Positions 23,601-36,650 of a stretch of 64,000 bases of DNA are shown piece after piece. Source of the stretch: Sphagnum compactum (Eukaryota; Bryophyta; Sphagnopsida; Sphagnales); contig OZ234493.1 of the NCBI GenBank assembly GCA_965153455.1, positions 2,976,001 to 3,040,000 on the forward strand, written 5' to 3'. The translations under genes were made by a program, and so were the position numbers. The notes beneath the pieces were generated by a model. It did no database searches. It saw only the letters and a list, made by a program, of their open reading frames with translations, and was not told where the DNA came from. Position 1 is the stretch's first letter. Every line of letters starts with the position of its first letter.

Positions 23601-26600
23601 CACTTATCACAGGGGAAATTATATAATAGTTACATCCTGCAATGGGTCCTTATATCATGTTTGCATCCAATGCTACAACTTAACATGGAATTCCAAGTAG
23701 TGGGACATATTGATACATTAAATAAATGCACAATGTTTTCGAAAAAAATCCACCAATAACAATAACCCCATGAAATTCATGTTAAGAATTCAAAGTACAT
23801 TGCCATTAAAGAAAGATGAAAAGAAAAAAGGCAAAATATCAAATAAAATATTCAAGGATTTAAACAATAGTAGAAATACAATAATGCAAACCTACCAATG
23901 ATTGTTCCTTGAGGTCCAATTTTTTTTCTTCCAAAGGTTTTGGGTGTGTTTGACTAATGTTTTTCATGTTTTGTTTGAAGTCAATAATTTTTCCACATCC
24001 TTGATTTCCTCCCTTAATGTAGGCCTTGTGGAAGGATCAAAATCTTTAAACATCTAAGGGTCTACTTCCAATTTTGCGATCCCAAGATTCACAAAATCAA
24101 GTTTTCCTACCCTTTCGAACCTGTAATTACATTTCGATTTGTCTATTGGAAAAGCTTTGGCAATGAACACAATGAACCTAAACTTTTGATGCTATGATTT
24201 TTCTTAGGCACAACAACAATTGCCCAATTGACATTATGTTTTTTATATTCTACAACTTATCCTTCATTTTGTTTTGTTCAAAATGTGTATATGTAACCAT
24301 CAATTTTTCAAGTGAGACACCTAATTGGTAAGGAACCAAGCATAAATATTTTCTAAAAAATGAAATAACTATACTACTAACTGATGGTTTAAAGAAACAA
24401 AAAAAATACTTAAATTTCATTTTGTTGAAGAATAAGATGTGAAGGTTACTTTTTTTAAAAATCCACCCCAACATTAGTTGTTACTTGCATAAAGGTGCAA
24501 ATTAAATGCTTTCCTATTGGGTGAAAACACGGTTAGAGGAACCAAAGTTGCCAAGGTAAAAGTCTTTTTCCAAGACTACACATGACATGTCATTTTGTTG
24601 TTGGTTTGTAACTTAAAAATTTGTATTTTGAGTAGCCTTTTAACACTACATTTTAGAGATAAATGCATTTGGACTACAAATTGATTTTGTACTATGTATG
24701 TTATGCATTCATGCCTTCTATCACATAAACATGAACAACTTTTGTTAAAAGCACATTTTCAAAATTCATAATTTTCAGGGTCAAAAACATTTTTGAGCCA
24801 AATGTGTTCAAATTGGTTATTAAAAATAAAAATAAAAATTCAAGTTCTTTTGCCCCTCTAATCATCAATGTTGAAATTCTCTCCAATTTTAAGAAGGATC
24901 GGTGCACATTTGGTAGATGAAAAGGATGTTTTAAAAAAACAAGGATTGTCCACTTTCGAAGTTTGAGTGCTTTGAACATGCAAAACATTTTTGATTTGTG
25001 TCAAGTTTTGAGAATTTAAACTTTGCAATTAATGGAAAATATTTCCAAAAAAATATGACAATCCAAACTATTATGCTTCACTTGTGCTTTTTCAAACATA
25101 CAAAAGTGCAATTTTAAAGAGTGTCCAGTCACTTGTGTGGTTCCTTTGATTGTGTTTTTACCCTATTGTAAGCCAATTCATGCTTTTGTGCTTTTGAACA
25201 ATGATATGCATATACAAAACTTTAATGTTGCATCATTGGTTAGCATCCCAAGTTCTTTAACATTATGTAACATGTTTTAAAAATTTGTCTAAATAGTTAA
25301 GAAAATAATTTTAGAAATGCTATTAAAGTTAAATCCAAATGTGGCCAAAGTAGTTCAAGTTATATTTCAAAATTTTCCAATTTGTTCCAGAAAAAAGAGA
25401 AATATTGTGACAAAATATTCCCTTTTATATTTTTTTTGCATTTTTGATAAATTTTCACACAAAAAGAATCATTTATGAACACCTGTTCAAATGAATTCAT
25501 GAAATTTAAGCACAAATTGACTAGATTTCTAAAGCAATTTGGATATGCCAAATTTCATGGGGATTTGAAATTCAACACTTTTAGTGAAAGAGTAATAAAA
25601 TGACTTGCTTATGAATTTTGACAAATTTTATGTGAAATACGTGTATATTATAAATGTTTAAAGTTTGCAAACTATTATTATATTTTTCATCCAAAGCTTC
25701 TAACCTACTACTTAGGTAGTTGTGTTTCACTTCATGGTTGTTCCTTTGTGAAAACTGACCACAAAGGTCCCACATATCACATTCTTATAAAGATGATATA
25801 TATACATAAAGAATTGACCTACATACAATATACTTTGTTAAAAGGGTGGAAAAGTAGATAATGAAAGATTACCCATGTTAGAAGCAATGTTTTCCTTTTA
25901 AATTTAGTGATGTTCCTCAAATGGCAATCATCCATAAGTATATTTAACCAAATATATTAAAACTATAAAATATTTCTTAAAAAGAATTGAAAAGTCCCCA
26001 TTTACATGTTTAGAAAAGGCAAAACAAGGTGAAAACTTCATAAAGTCATAGAAACTCCAAGAAACTTGGATAGACAAAACTTAAAACAAAGGACCATAAA
26101 ACAAATACAAAATAGGGACAATTTTTTTTAAAAATACACTTACAATATGAACAATAGCACCAATTGCACACCTATTTAGGGACCATCTATAATAATATAC
26201 ATATGCATGTACGATAGTGATTTCTCTATATTAACATCCAAATTGACTTCATTTGCTCCTTATGTTAGTGGGTAAAAACTATTGTAAACATTAATTTATA
26301 CATTGAATTTATATGCAAATGAAGCAATGGGAAGACTCAACCATGTTATTGGCTGAAGCCTAACAACAAACAATAAGACAAGGTGAAAACACATTACATG
26401 AAAGACAAAGAAAATGATAGCAAGGGATAACATTTAGACCAAGAGTAAACTTATAAGATGTTCCCAAATTACAAGACTTTATATAGATCATCATTCGAAA
26501 TGTTCCAAATGCTGAAATTCAAAAAATAATTTCTTTATTAAACAACCCTTTAATCCTCTTTAACATAATCTTATAAAAGTTTTTATTTTATAAGACAAAT

Positions 26601-29500
26601 ATTGACTCTCTGAGGGACAAAAAAGTCTTTTTTAAAAACTTGTATTTCAATTTGATTATTGATAACTCCAAACTTCAAAATCATAAAGACTTTGGAATGA
26701 AATTGAGGCATACAAATCATGTCAATATTTGCTCAACTCAAGATATTTTTAGATGTATGCCATTGCCAAAGAGTCTTGGTTTTAGTGCATAAATCTTTTA
26801 AATTTTGAAAAATGAAGAAAGATGAAAAAATGAAAACAAGATGATCCATAAATCTACAAACAAGAGGGGATCTATGAAGCACAACGAAACAAGTCTTTTT
26901 CTTGAAATGACGGTGGAAAAAACCAAATTCATAGGAAGAGATGTATCATAAGTAATAACCATGGGGATAATATGAAAGTAGCAAAAATGGCAAATGTTTT
27001 CATAGAAACAAGGAATTTTTGACAAAATTTTCCTTTTCCAAATTATTTTCTGTAAAATGATAAAAATTCACCACAAAAAAAATCATTGCCACAAGGTAGA
27101 TTACATCAATGACCTTACCTACCATTGATAATTAGTAACTATATTGTAAAAATATTTAATTGTTCCAAAAAATGCATCCAATAGCATAAGTTGAAATATT
27201 TCAAAATTTTGATAAATGCATAAAAATATATGTATACATGGTTCCTTAAACATTTTCAATATATAGTGGTAATCAATCTTTTGAACTATTTTCCATGCTC
27301 AATACATCCAATATTCAATTCTTTGAAGAAATCCAATATGGTTAAATTGAAAATATATATATATATTCCCAACACACCCTTTTTCGAATTATTTAATACC
27401 AAACATTAGTAACAAATGTGGTAATGTGTGAAAAGGTGAAAGCACACTATGGGGGTCAACTTGGGCACTTTCACAACATGTATAACAAATATACACCTTC
27501 AAAATGTGTTTTGTTTAATTTTGGGTTTCATTTTGCTATTTGGGCTTTATATTTTGATTTTCACAAAGTTCATGTTATTTAATATTATATGAAAAAAAGA
27601 AATAAATTTAAAACATTAAGTTGAAAGAATAACTGGTATATTTACGTAACAAAACATAATAAAACCCTTTTTTTTGTTTTAGATTGCACTAGTTTTTGCT
27701 TGAATTAGGCAGTCAAAAACATTTGAACTAGAATTCTCATAAAAATAGTCCACCTCACAATTTTTTGTCATATTCCATTTAAAAATGATTGTCAAAATTT
27801 AGTTTATCACATTCTTATAGTCATTGCCTAAAAAAAACTCATTTGTGATATCATAGTTATCAAACCCTTCACATAACTCACAAACCTATTCCAATCATAT
27901 GGGATCACAATCAAAATAAAAACTAGAAATTTATAAATATTAAAAATCATTTCAAGTATTTATTAAATATATATATATATTTTTCAATACACTATGACAT
28001 ACATATTTTTTGCACAACTATATTCTAACATTACATCATATAAAATAAAAATATATAATTTCTTTGTGTTTTAGCTTATCGTAATCTGTAAAAACATTAT
28101 AATTTATTTTTTCATTCATATTGAAATGATTGACCTGCAAACATGGGTACCTTTAAAAAATAAAATAAAATACAACGTGACAACAAATTTGACCCCCTAT
28201 TGTGCTTCCACCTGAAACCAAAAACAACCATCCTAAAATGTAGCACATATGTCAATATGATTTACATACCTGTACATTGACACAAATGTTTAGCACAAAA
28301 TGCCAAATTAATTTAACCCAAAACAAAAGGTCTCTTTGTCTGCAAATTCAATTTAAAAAACTGAAAATTTAACAGTTTAATTTTAAAGTTGAATGGTTTA
28401 ACAAAATTATAAATTACTTGTATTTTAAATATCATCACTCACACATTACATTTAGGATTGAAAGGATTAACCCTCGCTTGTGTGACCCAAGGTGGGGGGC
28501 ATTTCAAGAATAAGGGGCCCAAGATAAGGCCATAGCCAAGTCCAGCCGAGGCACTGCATTTTGAGATGTCCACAAGGAATGTCCCTTCTCCATTGGAAAG
28601 CATGAGGTGAACATGATGGGGAACCTAAAGGTAAGTGGATCACAAGGGCGTAGAAGGGTGCGGGTTGTTACATTTATTCGTATCCTTATAGGAGTAAGAT
28701 CCCTAAGGAGTACGCGTAAGATCTTCCTCTTTGTTGGGAGCAGGGACATTCAAGTACATAAGGTGCTCTCCATATAGACTTGAAAATTTCTCCAAGTGTG
28801 TAAAGTATTAGTAGAATTGTAATGCATGTGGAGGGCACCTCAACCATTGCTAGTAGTTTAGATGCAACAGAGGAGGAGGCTGCACCTTGTGTGTAAGGTT
28901 TCTCCTCTCCTAAAAAAAAGTGGAGCCATTAAAATTTTGACCAATTTTTAAGCTGGATAAGGACCTTCAAGGCGAAATTCTGGGAATTGAAGTGGGGCAG
29001 CTCATTCCTCATGCATGCTGGGGCCAGATACCCAGAACAGGCCCTCTCTCTCTCAGTCGTTATCCTACTCTTTACTATACTAGGCAAGTGTTGTTCTATA
29101 ATAACATAAAAACCTCTCTTTTTTTTTCTCTTTGTATCTTCAGAGATGTCCTTAGGAAGTTATGTGGTAGGGGAGATCTCGCTATAATATATTTGTCGTT
29201 CCCATGTTCCCATGGAAAGATTTTTTGATGGGATGGATCAGGAGGAAAGGGACAGATCAAGAAAATTGAAAAGAAAACAAGAAGGAAAGAGTGGAGGAAA
29301 GAAAAAGAAGAGTATTTGACAGCCATCGAGGTTCCCATACCCGTGTGTTCTCCATAGGTCGCGAATGCCCCTGGGCTATCAAGCTTGTGCAACCCTCCCT
29401 CAGGAGAACCCACTCATATGGGAATCTCGCATACAAACAAACAAGCAAGTTTGTCCTAGTTCAGTGTAGACTGGCTTTCCTACATCTCTGGCAGTGGTAG
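17657..29500. other. Long AT-rich spacer without a supported gene
   Basis: Nearly 12 kb of AT-rich sequence in which all open frames are short and composed of Phe, Lys, Asn, Ile and Leu codons. I see no catalytic motif, splice-bounded exon or RNA gene. It is probably old, decayed transposon sequence. A short two-copy repeat with GATATCCAGG or GACATCCAGG lies near 19960-20030, next to a region rich in GGTTCTGGTT-like motifs to about 20290 that resembles 45240-45400. Confidence 0.6.
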
Positions 29501-29815
29501 CGACTTTTGCAACCAAAGTAGAAAATGAGGTACCAGCAGCGACTGTAGCACTTTCCTTGGCCCAAGTAGTCAAATCTATGGACAAGTGGAGAAGCACACA
29601 CGTCAGATTGAAGCTAGTAGATGGGACACTGGATTATCCCAAATTACATGCTCACGTGCGGAGGAAGGAGATAAGAAAGAGTTCGCTAGCACACCTTGAT
29701 TGAATCCATCAGAAGCCCGTTCATAAGATTGTAAGCTTTTGTAAAGAGCTAAGTAACCTCCAGGCGGTGGTGAACAAGGACAACTTAGGCGCAGGAGACT
29801 CCTCCAGGATAGGAA

Positions 29816-32800
29816 ATGGCGTGTAATCTGAGAGCTCGATCAGTGTTACTAGTGTTGGAAGTTGTGGTCATTTTGCAGGCTTGCCACTCCTGTATGGGAT
29901 TAAGGCAAGTCCTTTCCGCTGGACAGAGCCTTTCTCATGCGGGCTCATCAACATTGCACAATAGCTGGCCCGAGTCTACACGGTCCCCAGATGATCAGTC
30001 TGAGGTGTCCACCGAAGATTCATCTGCTGTCCTTAAGGTACATAACGAAGTGTGGCAGCTGGTTTTGTTAGGAGCTTTCAGAAATGGATATGAAACTGCT
30101 AGTCAATTGTCGAAAGTGATCTCTTGCAGATCGAGCCTTCATGTACTTTTGACTTTTGCAGGTCTTGAGAACACCATTGATACACAGAGACCATCCAGAT
30201 TCGCCATTGTCAAAGGCAGCTTACAACACTAGCTCGTATTCTGAAAGGTTAGCCGCGGCTGTGAAAAGGAGCTTAGCTTGTCGGGATTACGTCTCTCGTC
30301 GATTGATGAGCTCGACCTTCGAAGGAGGATTCGAAAGCCAGGTGATACCGGACGAAACGTATGTTCAGTACGGGTTGCTGACTGAGTACACGATGGCGCT
30401 GTCAATTGGCACACCTCCGCAGCGATTCTTTGTTTTAATTGATACCGGAAGCGACTTGTTATGGCTGAATTGCAAGCCTTGCAACCAATGCATCATTCAT
30501 CCTTTTGGGTCCCCATTTGATCCCAGCTTGTCCTCATCTTACAGAAACATATCGTGCACTGACAACTTTTGCAAGGTACGCGAAATGCATCTAACGAGAA
30601 ACTTTTGCCCCACATCATCCACCTGGTTTGATCTTGAGATTGGCTCAGCATATCTATCGAGGATTATTAGCTGCAAATTAGGAAAACGACCTCCTCAAGA
30701 GATCAAATTTTCCTTAAAATCGATCTCAATTTGACAACCATCCTCCAGATGGTAATTCATCATTTGTGTAACGTTACACGGATGCTAGTTTGATATTCAA
30801 CTTCATGTACTTGGCAAGGTTTTTTTTTTGAATCTCTGCACACCAGTGATCCTGATATGAAAACTTCTCAGTACTTAGTCTCCTAAAGCACCGCGAGAAA
30901 TTTCTTGGTGTATTTGAAGGCTACCTTAAAAAGGAAAGATTCACTCCTGTCCAGGGAACCATCTTACCTTCCTCAACGAGGAACCTTGCGTTTTAAAATG
31001 TTTCTGTACCAAATGTAAGCTTCCTTCCTATTGTGTTTTTCTAGTGGTGCTTTACGATTGGAAAGGCCCTAGGACAAGGCCGTAACCAGAATACGAGTAC
31101 CACCCTCAGCTGCTGCCTCTGACAGTACCCTTATTCTGGTAAAGCCCTCGTTGTCCAAGGGCCTTACCTACGACACAATATCAGGGCTACCCAAGGTGAC
31201 AGCCAAGGTCCTGGACTGTCACCTCTGGTGGTATCCTTGTTCCCGTAATGCCCTCATTCTGGGGACTTACCTACCGTGAGATGTTGGGGCCATCTGACTA
31301 GCTCTAATTATGCCCAATGATGTGAGCCCCTGAGCTAATAACAAACTCATCTATCATGTTCTCTTCATCAGGTTCTTATTGACCACCCCAACGTTGCTGG
31401 AGTTGGGAGTTGCGAAGACTCTAAATGTAAATACTCTATTGCATACGATCCGCCTATTACCACCCAAGGCAATGTGGCGTCCGAGACGCTCACAGTCACG
31501 AACATAGACGGATGGTCCACTTCCATTCGAAATGTTTTATTTGGTTGTGGGCATAACCAATCCAATTTCTTCTTTGGAGCAGACGGAATCCTGGGTCTTG
31601 GCAGAAGTCCAATCTCTCTACCTAGCCAGCTGCGGAACATCTATCCAGAGATTTTCTCCTACTGCTTGGTGCCCTTTAGCTATTCCACCACCAATACGAG
31701 CACCTTCTTCTTGGGAAGCCCACAAGGCTTCAAACTCCATCGCCACTTGGTCTACACACCCATCGTCAACCAAACGTTTTCTCCACATTATTACGTGGGC
31801 CTCAGAGGAATCAGCGTGAACGGTACCTTGTTAAATATCCCACCAGACACTTTCCACATCAACAAAACAACTCATGCGGGTGGCGTCTTGTGGGACTCTG
31901 GCGGCGCATTTACCTTCCTCAACACTGTTGCTTACACTGCTGTGTCCCAGGTTAGTGTCCTCATCCGCTCTTGCTCAAACAGATTTCAAGGATTGGGCTG
32001 GCTAACTTACTTACGAAATTAATCAGAAAAGTGGATGCTCACTGCTGAACACAGGTAGTAAGTAGCCTGTAGGTGTTTGGTTCTCTCCAATACATTGCTT
32101 CCAGTTCAAAGGAAAATTGCATCACCAAATCTTACTTACAAAGACACAAGAAAAAGTGCATTCATGTCCTTTGAGCAGAATTGGAATATGGATGGATTTT
32201 TTTCAAGAACCTGATGTGAACTGGACCAAAGGTTCCATTTTTCTGTGGACCTGGAACGGTCCTAATTCTTTTTAAAGAACTGGAGGTTCTTCAAAACAGT
32301 CAAGAACCACCCAACACTGGTTTATACATGATAGCTAACCACTTTGGTATTAACCTCCTCTGACACAGGAACACAAGGAAATGGTGTTTCACGTCTACAC
32401 CTCATCTATACTGCACAATGTGCTGGTGTGTCCTGGTTTTCTCTGGCCAGGGAAGCTCTACAATTGCATCCATTTTACAATGGACAATTGAGATCAAAAG
32501 TGCATAGGACTAAGTAAATAAAAGGACTGATTCCATGTAAAATGATTGCAGGAACTTCAGAGGCTGATAACTTTACCACAAGTCAACCACACTGTAGATA
32601 ACATATTTCCACTGTGCTTCAACCTGACAAAGGGTTCAATTCACGACTTTCCAACCATTAGATTCCACTTCATAGATGCAAGTGGTAATGGAACTGTACA
32701 CTTTGTGCTGGCTCCAGAGAATTACATATCTTTGTACTTGGAGCCCCCTACATATTGTCTCACTATATTACCCAGTGCTGAGAATGGACTGCTTGTGAAT

Positions 32801-32896
32801 ATCATTGGCAACCTTGCACAAGCAAACCATCAAATGGTTTTCGATCGAGTGAATCAGCAAATTGGGTGGGCATCTGCAGATTGTTCAAAGCTTTAA
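29816..32896 (+). CDS. Nepenthesin/CDR1-like aspartic protease, secreted
   Basis: A family A1 pepsin-like endopeptidase, probably exported. Four exons, all with phase-0 introns: 29816-30037, 30162-30575, 31372-31950 and 32552-32896, about 519 residues. The N-terminus (MACNLRARSVLLVLEVVVIL) looks like a signal peptide and is followed by a propeptide with the HRDHPDSPL motif seen in CDR1-like enzymes. The first catalytic motif is DTGSD (30441-30455), followed by the cysteine-rich nepenthesin-type insert (CKPCNQC). The flap and core follow (FGCGHNQS, GILGLGRSPISLPSQL), and the C-terminal half has NIIGNLAQANHQMVFD. The second catalytic motif reads DSGG (31894-31905) instead of the usual DSGT/S, which may alter activity. 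Partial copies lie at 44985-45770 and 47880-48480. The start is the first ATG ahead of the hydrophobic segment. Confidence 0.85.
31040..31270. repeat. Imperfect inverted and direct repeats in protease intron 2
   Basis: A stretch around AAGGCCCTAGGACAAGGCC (near 31060) is roughly the reverse complement of ATTCTGGTAAAGCCCTCGTT and the bases after it (near 31130-31170), which recur in diverged direct form near 31230-31265. The arms could fold into a hairpin if transcribed. It may be a remnant of a small foldback transposon. Confidence 0.45.
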
Positions 32897-35200
32897 ATTT
32901 CAAGTGGATGAGTTGATGTATATTTAGCTAGTTCTAAGTTACACCTTTCACAGATTGGTAAATGTATATGTAATATATATGTGTAAATCACAACTGCATA
33001 CTCTTATTTGTATTCACAACTGTATAATATATTTCATATAATATATGTAAATCATGGACACAACTGCATTAATGTGAAAAAACTGCCATGTTCTTCTGGA
33101 CAATATATTTCTTGCTTTTTTTTTCTTTTGTGCATTATCCCCTTCATTTCCTTGAACTCCTGAAATGTATTGAGATCCCAATTGCTGAAACCATGATGAA
33201 ATTCAAGACTAGCATGTAGCCCATAGCATTTCCATGATCTCCTATATGAACATATTTGGCAAAGTCTGTAACACCCAAAATTTAGGAGTATTTAGTAAAA
33301 CATTCTGGGCAAAAAGCACCAAGAGGTAACACAGGTTTTAGAAAATGGAATTTTCTGTAACAAATATTCCCTTTTTTCTAAAAACAATTTCACCTAAAAT
33401 TGCCAGAAAACTGTTTTGTTTTTTGGGAGGGTGTCGCCACATTTATGTCTACTGGCTACAGTTTTAGGAGTTCTTTGAAATAATGTCCTCAGTTAAGTCC
33501 AAATCTGCCTTCAGATGCTTCCCACCCTCACTCCATGGGGAAATTGAAAACAAAAGCATTGTATGATAATCTCCTGACACAATTTTCCATCTCCAACTTA
33601 AAGTGAGGATGAAAGTGCACCTTAGTGTACAAATATTAGACTTGAGGATGGATAGCAATGTTTTGCTTTTCCTTTTTGCAAAGTAGCCAGTGGGGCCACT
33701 TGTGAAGATCGTCAACTGGGTAAAAGCCATTTTAGGTAGGAGCTCTGGCTGGTCCTGCCAGTTTTTTAATCTCAATATGGCTACCCCTAAAGTTATTAAG
33801 GTGAATTTTTTTGCCCTGCCTCTATATTCACAGGTGCTAACATAAGGCTATCATTGAAAATTTCTTCAAGACTTCTCGCCATTCTGATATTGCACATGGG
33901 TTTTTCAAGTGAAGAGTCTAATTATTTTTTATGAACCTGGCATTTACTTGTCTCAAATTGTAGTGTTAATGGTGATAAATTGTTTTTTGTATGGATCCAA
34001 GTGAACCATCAAATAACAACACAAAAGATTGAATAAACAAGTGAACCATCAAATTTCACAAGTAAACTCAAGGACTTGCAAGGGAATTAAACCCTTAAAA
34101 TTGGCCATTCCAACACAAGTGAACTACAAAATCAAGCCAAGTTAACATATGTCATACATTTACAACTTCAAAAGACCCAACAAACAAAAACCATTGCAAT
34201 CAAACTCTAGAGAGTGGGAAAACCATGCTAGTAAAATGGAAACCAAGGTATATGGTTTGTAAAGCAATCATTGAATTCAATAGAAATAGAAACATAAGCC
34301 ATCAAGTTTTTACATTTGCAAAAACAGACACATGAAGTTCGCAAAGCACCCTAACCATCATGAAAATATCAATGATGTGCTCTTTTCCATTACACAATGC
34401 ATTTTGCACATGGGAAATTTTGCAAAATCTAAAACTATTTTGCAAACATGTGAACGACAAGTAAGAAATAAGTAGTGAACCTATTGCGAAACTTTGACTA
34501 CATAAAAGCCAAAGTAAGGAAATATTTTTTTGTCTTCCACACTACCTACTATTTGCACCATGACTAATTCATCCACTTTCACATACTCAAAGAAGCTAGA
34601 AATTAATATCTAAGATGTTGTCACAAGGTACCACACTATGGTTAAAAGATAAGTGTCAAAATGTAATGCCATACATGTTTTTGTATTTGACTTCCTTGTA
34701 AGCTTTAATATGTTTTGTTGGCAATCCAAATCACTAACATTCAACAACTCAAAGGCTTTTCTTTCCTAGGCATCCACCCATTGGATTTTTGCATATTAAA
34801 ATGCAACTTTGATAACATCAAGGTGTTTGGCAAATGATGCATTAAAATCTAAATGCAACCAATACTAGGGATACATAATTCCAAGAACATCCATGACATC
34901 ATATGCTAGAAACAAAGTTTCCAATTCTCAAATCAAAGCTTATCTAGTCCTTGCCAAAACACACATAGTTCATGGATTTGCATGAACACAAAAACCTAAA
35001 AACTAGAAAAAAATACACAAAACAAGTTGAAAATTGGAAAAAAAATGGTTTGAAGCACATAAAGTTGCAAGCTTTTTTCTTCGAACTAATTTTTCACCAA
35101 AGATTCAACAACAACAAACACAACTTCAGTCACAAGTGATGGCAACATGGTCTCCAAATCTCAATGCAATGCCCAACCATGTTGGCCATTCAACTGAAAT
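32897..35200. other. Spacer downstream of the protease gene
   Basis: AT-rich sequence following the protease stop codon. I see no gene. Open frames such as 33464-33775 (minus strand) have no recognisable domain. Confidence 0.55.
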
Positions 35201-36650
35201 GTCAAATGTTAAACTCCAGAATTCAAGTTAGGTATCCACCACATGTCAATGCATTCATGTTTGAATTCCATTGAAGATTTGAAGGTTTAAAAGTTGTCGA
35301 CAATGAACTTGAACTTTGGATTACAATACATATTGTAGATGTCACCTTGACATACCTTCATAACTACTAGTAAATTACACATAAAAATCCCTAAGTTCAT
35401 CGTGCAAATTGAATGAAAACATGCACAAACTCCAACAATGGAAAAATAAAACTAAGTTTAATAAAAAATTTAGGTCACAAAAGTGTTCATAATTCAATTT
35501 GGCTTGCTAGTTTATAGGGTTGTTCAACACCATCTTGATTAACAAACTTTTGCATTCTACCATCACTTGTTTAGCAAGGTTGAACATCAAGATCAATCTA
35601 ATTTTCACATTTCAAATAATCTTGTTCCCATTTTTTTTTTATGAACTCAATTGACTTTATGAACTCCAAGTGTTTTTTAAGTGAATGTGCAAAATATGAA
35701 TGCAAAAATTGTAACAAATTTTCAAGCCACATCACCAAAGGCAACCCAACAAGATTTACACTTCTATTAATGTGACGAGGCATACATAGAACCCCTATTC
35801 AATGAGGAGCACAATTGTCACCGATTTGCCTTCTGACATTAATTTTGATGCCTTGAAAAACATTGGCACCATCCACCCCAAAGAAAATGAGCTTCTTGGC
35901 AATTTGCTCTTGTGGCAAACCACCACCTGTCATCACAACCTCCATAATAACCTTTGTTAAATTATTAGACCTTGATCCTTCTAACATTTGGTCCAGAAAA
36001 ATGAAAATTGGGATTCTTACCCAATTATCCACCATATAACTACAGACATATAACCAAGATTGGTTGTCAAATGTAGATATTTAATCACAACTCAAACCAA
36101 CATAATGGGCAACCCCCATGTATAGTTATGGTTGCCCACATCACCTTTTAATGCATGAATTCTACCATTGTTTAATTTGAAGTACAATCTAATGTTCCTT
36201 GTTGTTTTTCAACGTACCAAAAATTCAAATAATGGGTTCAAGGATTCATACTCCAACATGGGATGCCCATGTCGTAGCAATTATAATACATTGGTCAATC
36301 AAACAATTATTCTTGTTTTCTCTCTAGCCACCCTAACTGTCAGTTGGGTAGTAACACTTTGTCAAGTGCAAGGAACAAACTTTTGACTTTTTTAGCATGC
36401 TTACACACTTTTGAATATTATTCCCCTTTCTTCACTTTAGACCTTATGTTCTTCTTAAGCTTCTTGTGCCTTATGTGTGTAAAAAAAGAATCCCTCTTAA
36501 AAACAAACAATTTTTCCTTCTATTCAACATGTTTAGTTACAAATTTACATTTGACAATGTGCAAGTTGCCATCTATCTCTAAACATAACTCAACCTATGG
36601 AAATTTTGCAACCCAAGATTGTTCAAGCTTTCTAATGAAGTCATAATTTT
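35200..36650 (-). pseudogene. Relic of a hAT-like (DUF4371/ZMYM-type) protein
   Basis: Minus-strand frames read as a broken version of a transposase-derived family common in plants. The N-terminal part (about 36640 down to 36080) starts DFIRKLEQSWVAKFP. A central part at 35799-36035 gives KKLIFFGVDGANVFQGIK and RRQIGDNCAPH, and 35598-35783 gives LPLVMWLENLLQFLHSYFAH. A further piece near 35460-35580 reads like the following helical segment. Many stops and frame changes separate the parts, so it cannot be translated as one protein. Family assignment is from remembered motif patterns. Confidence 0.55.

Noticed and set aside
24250-25775. Series of minus-strand frames in AT-rich DNA considered as a decayed protein
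   Set aside because: Lys/Asn/Phe/Ile-rich translations without any motif are expected in such AT-rich sequence.
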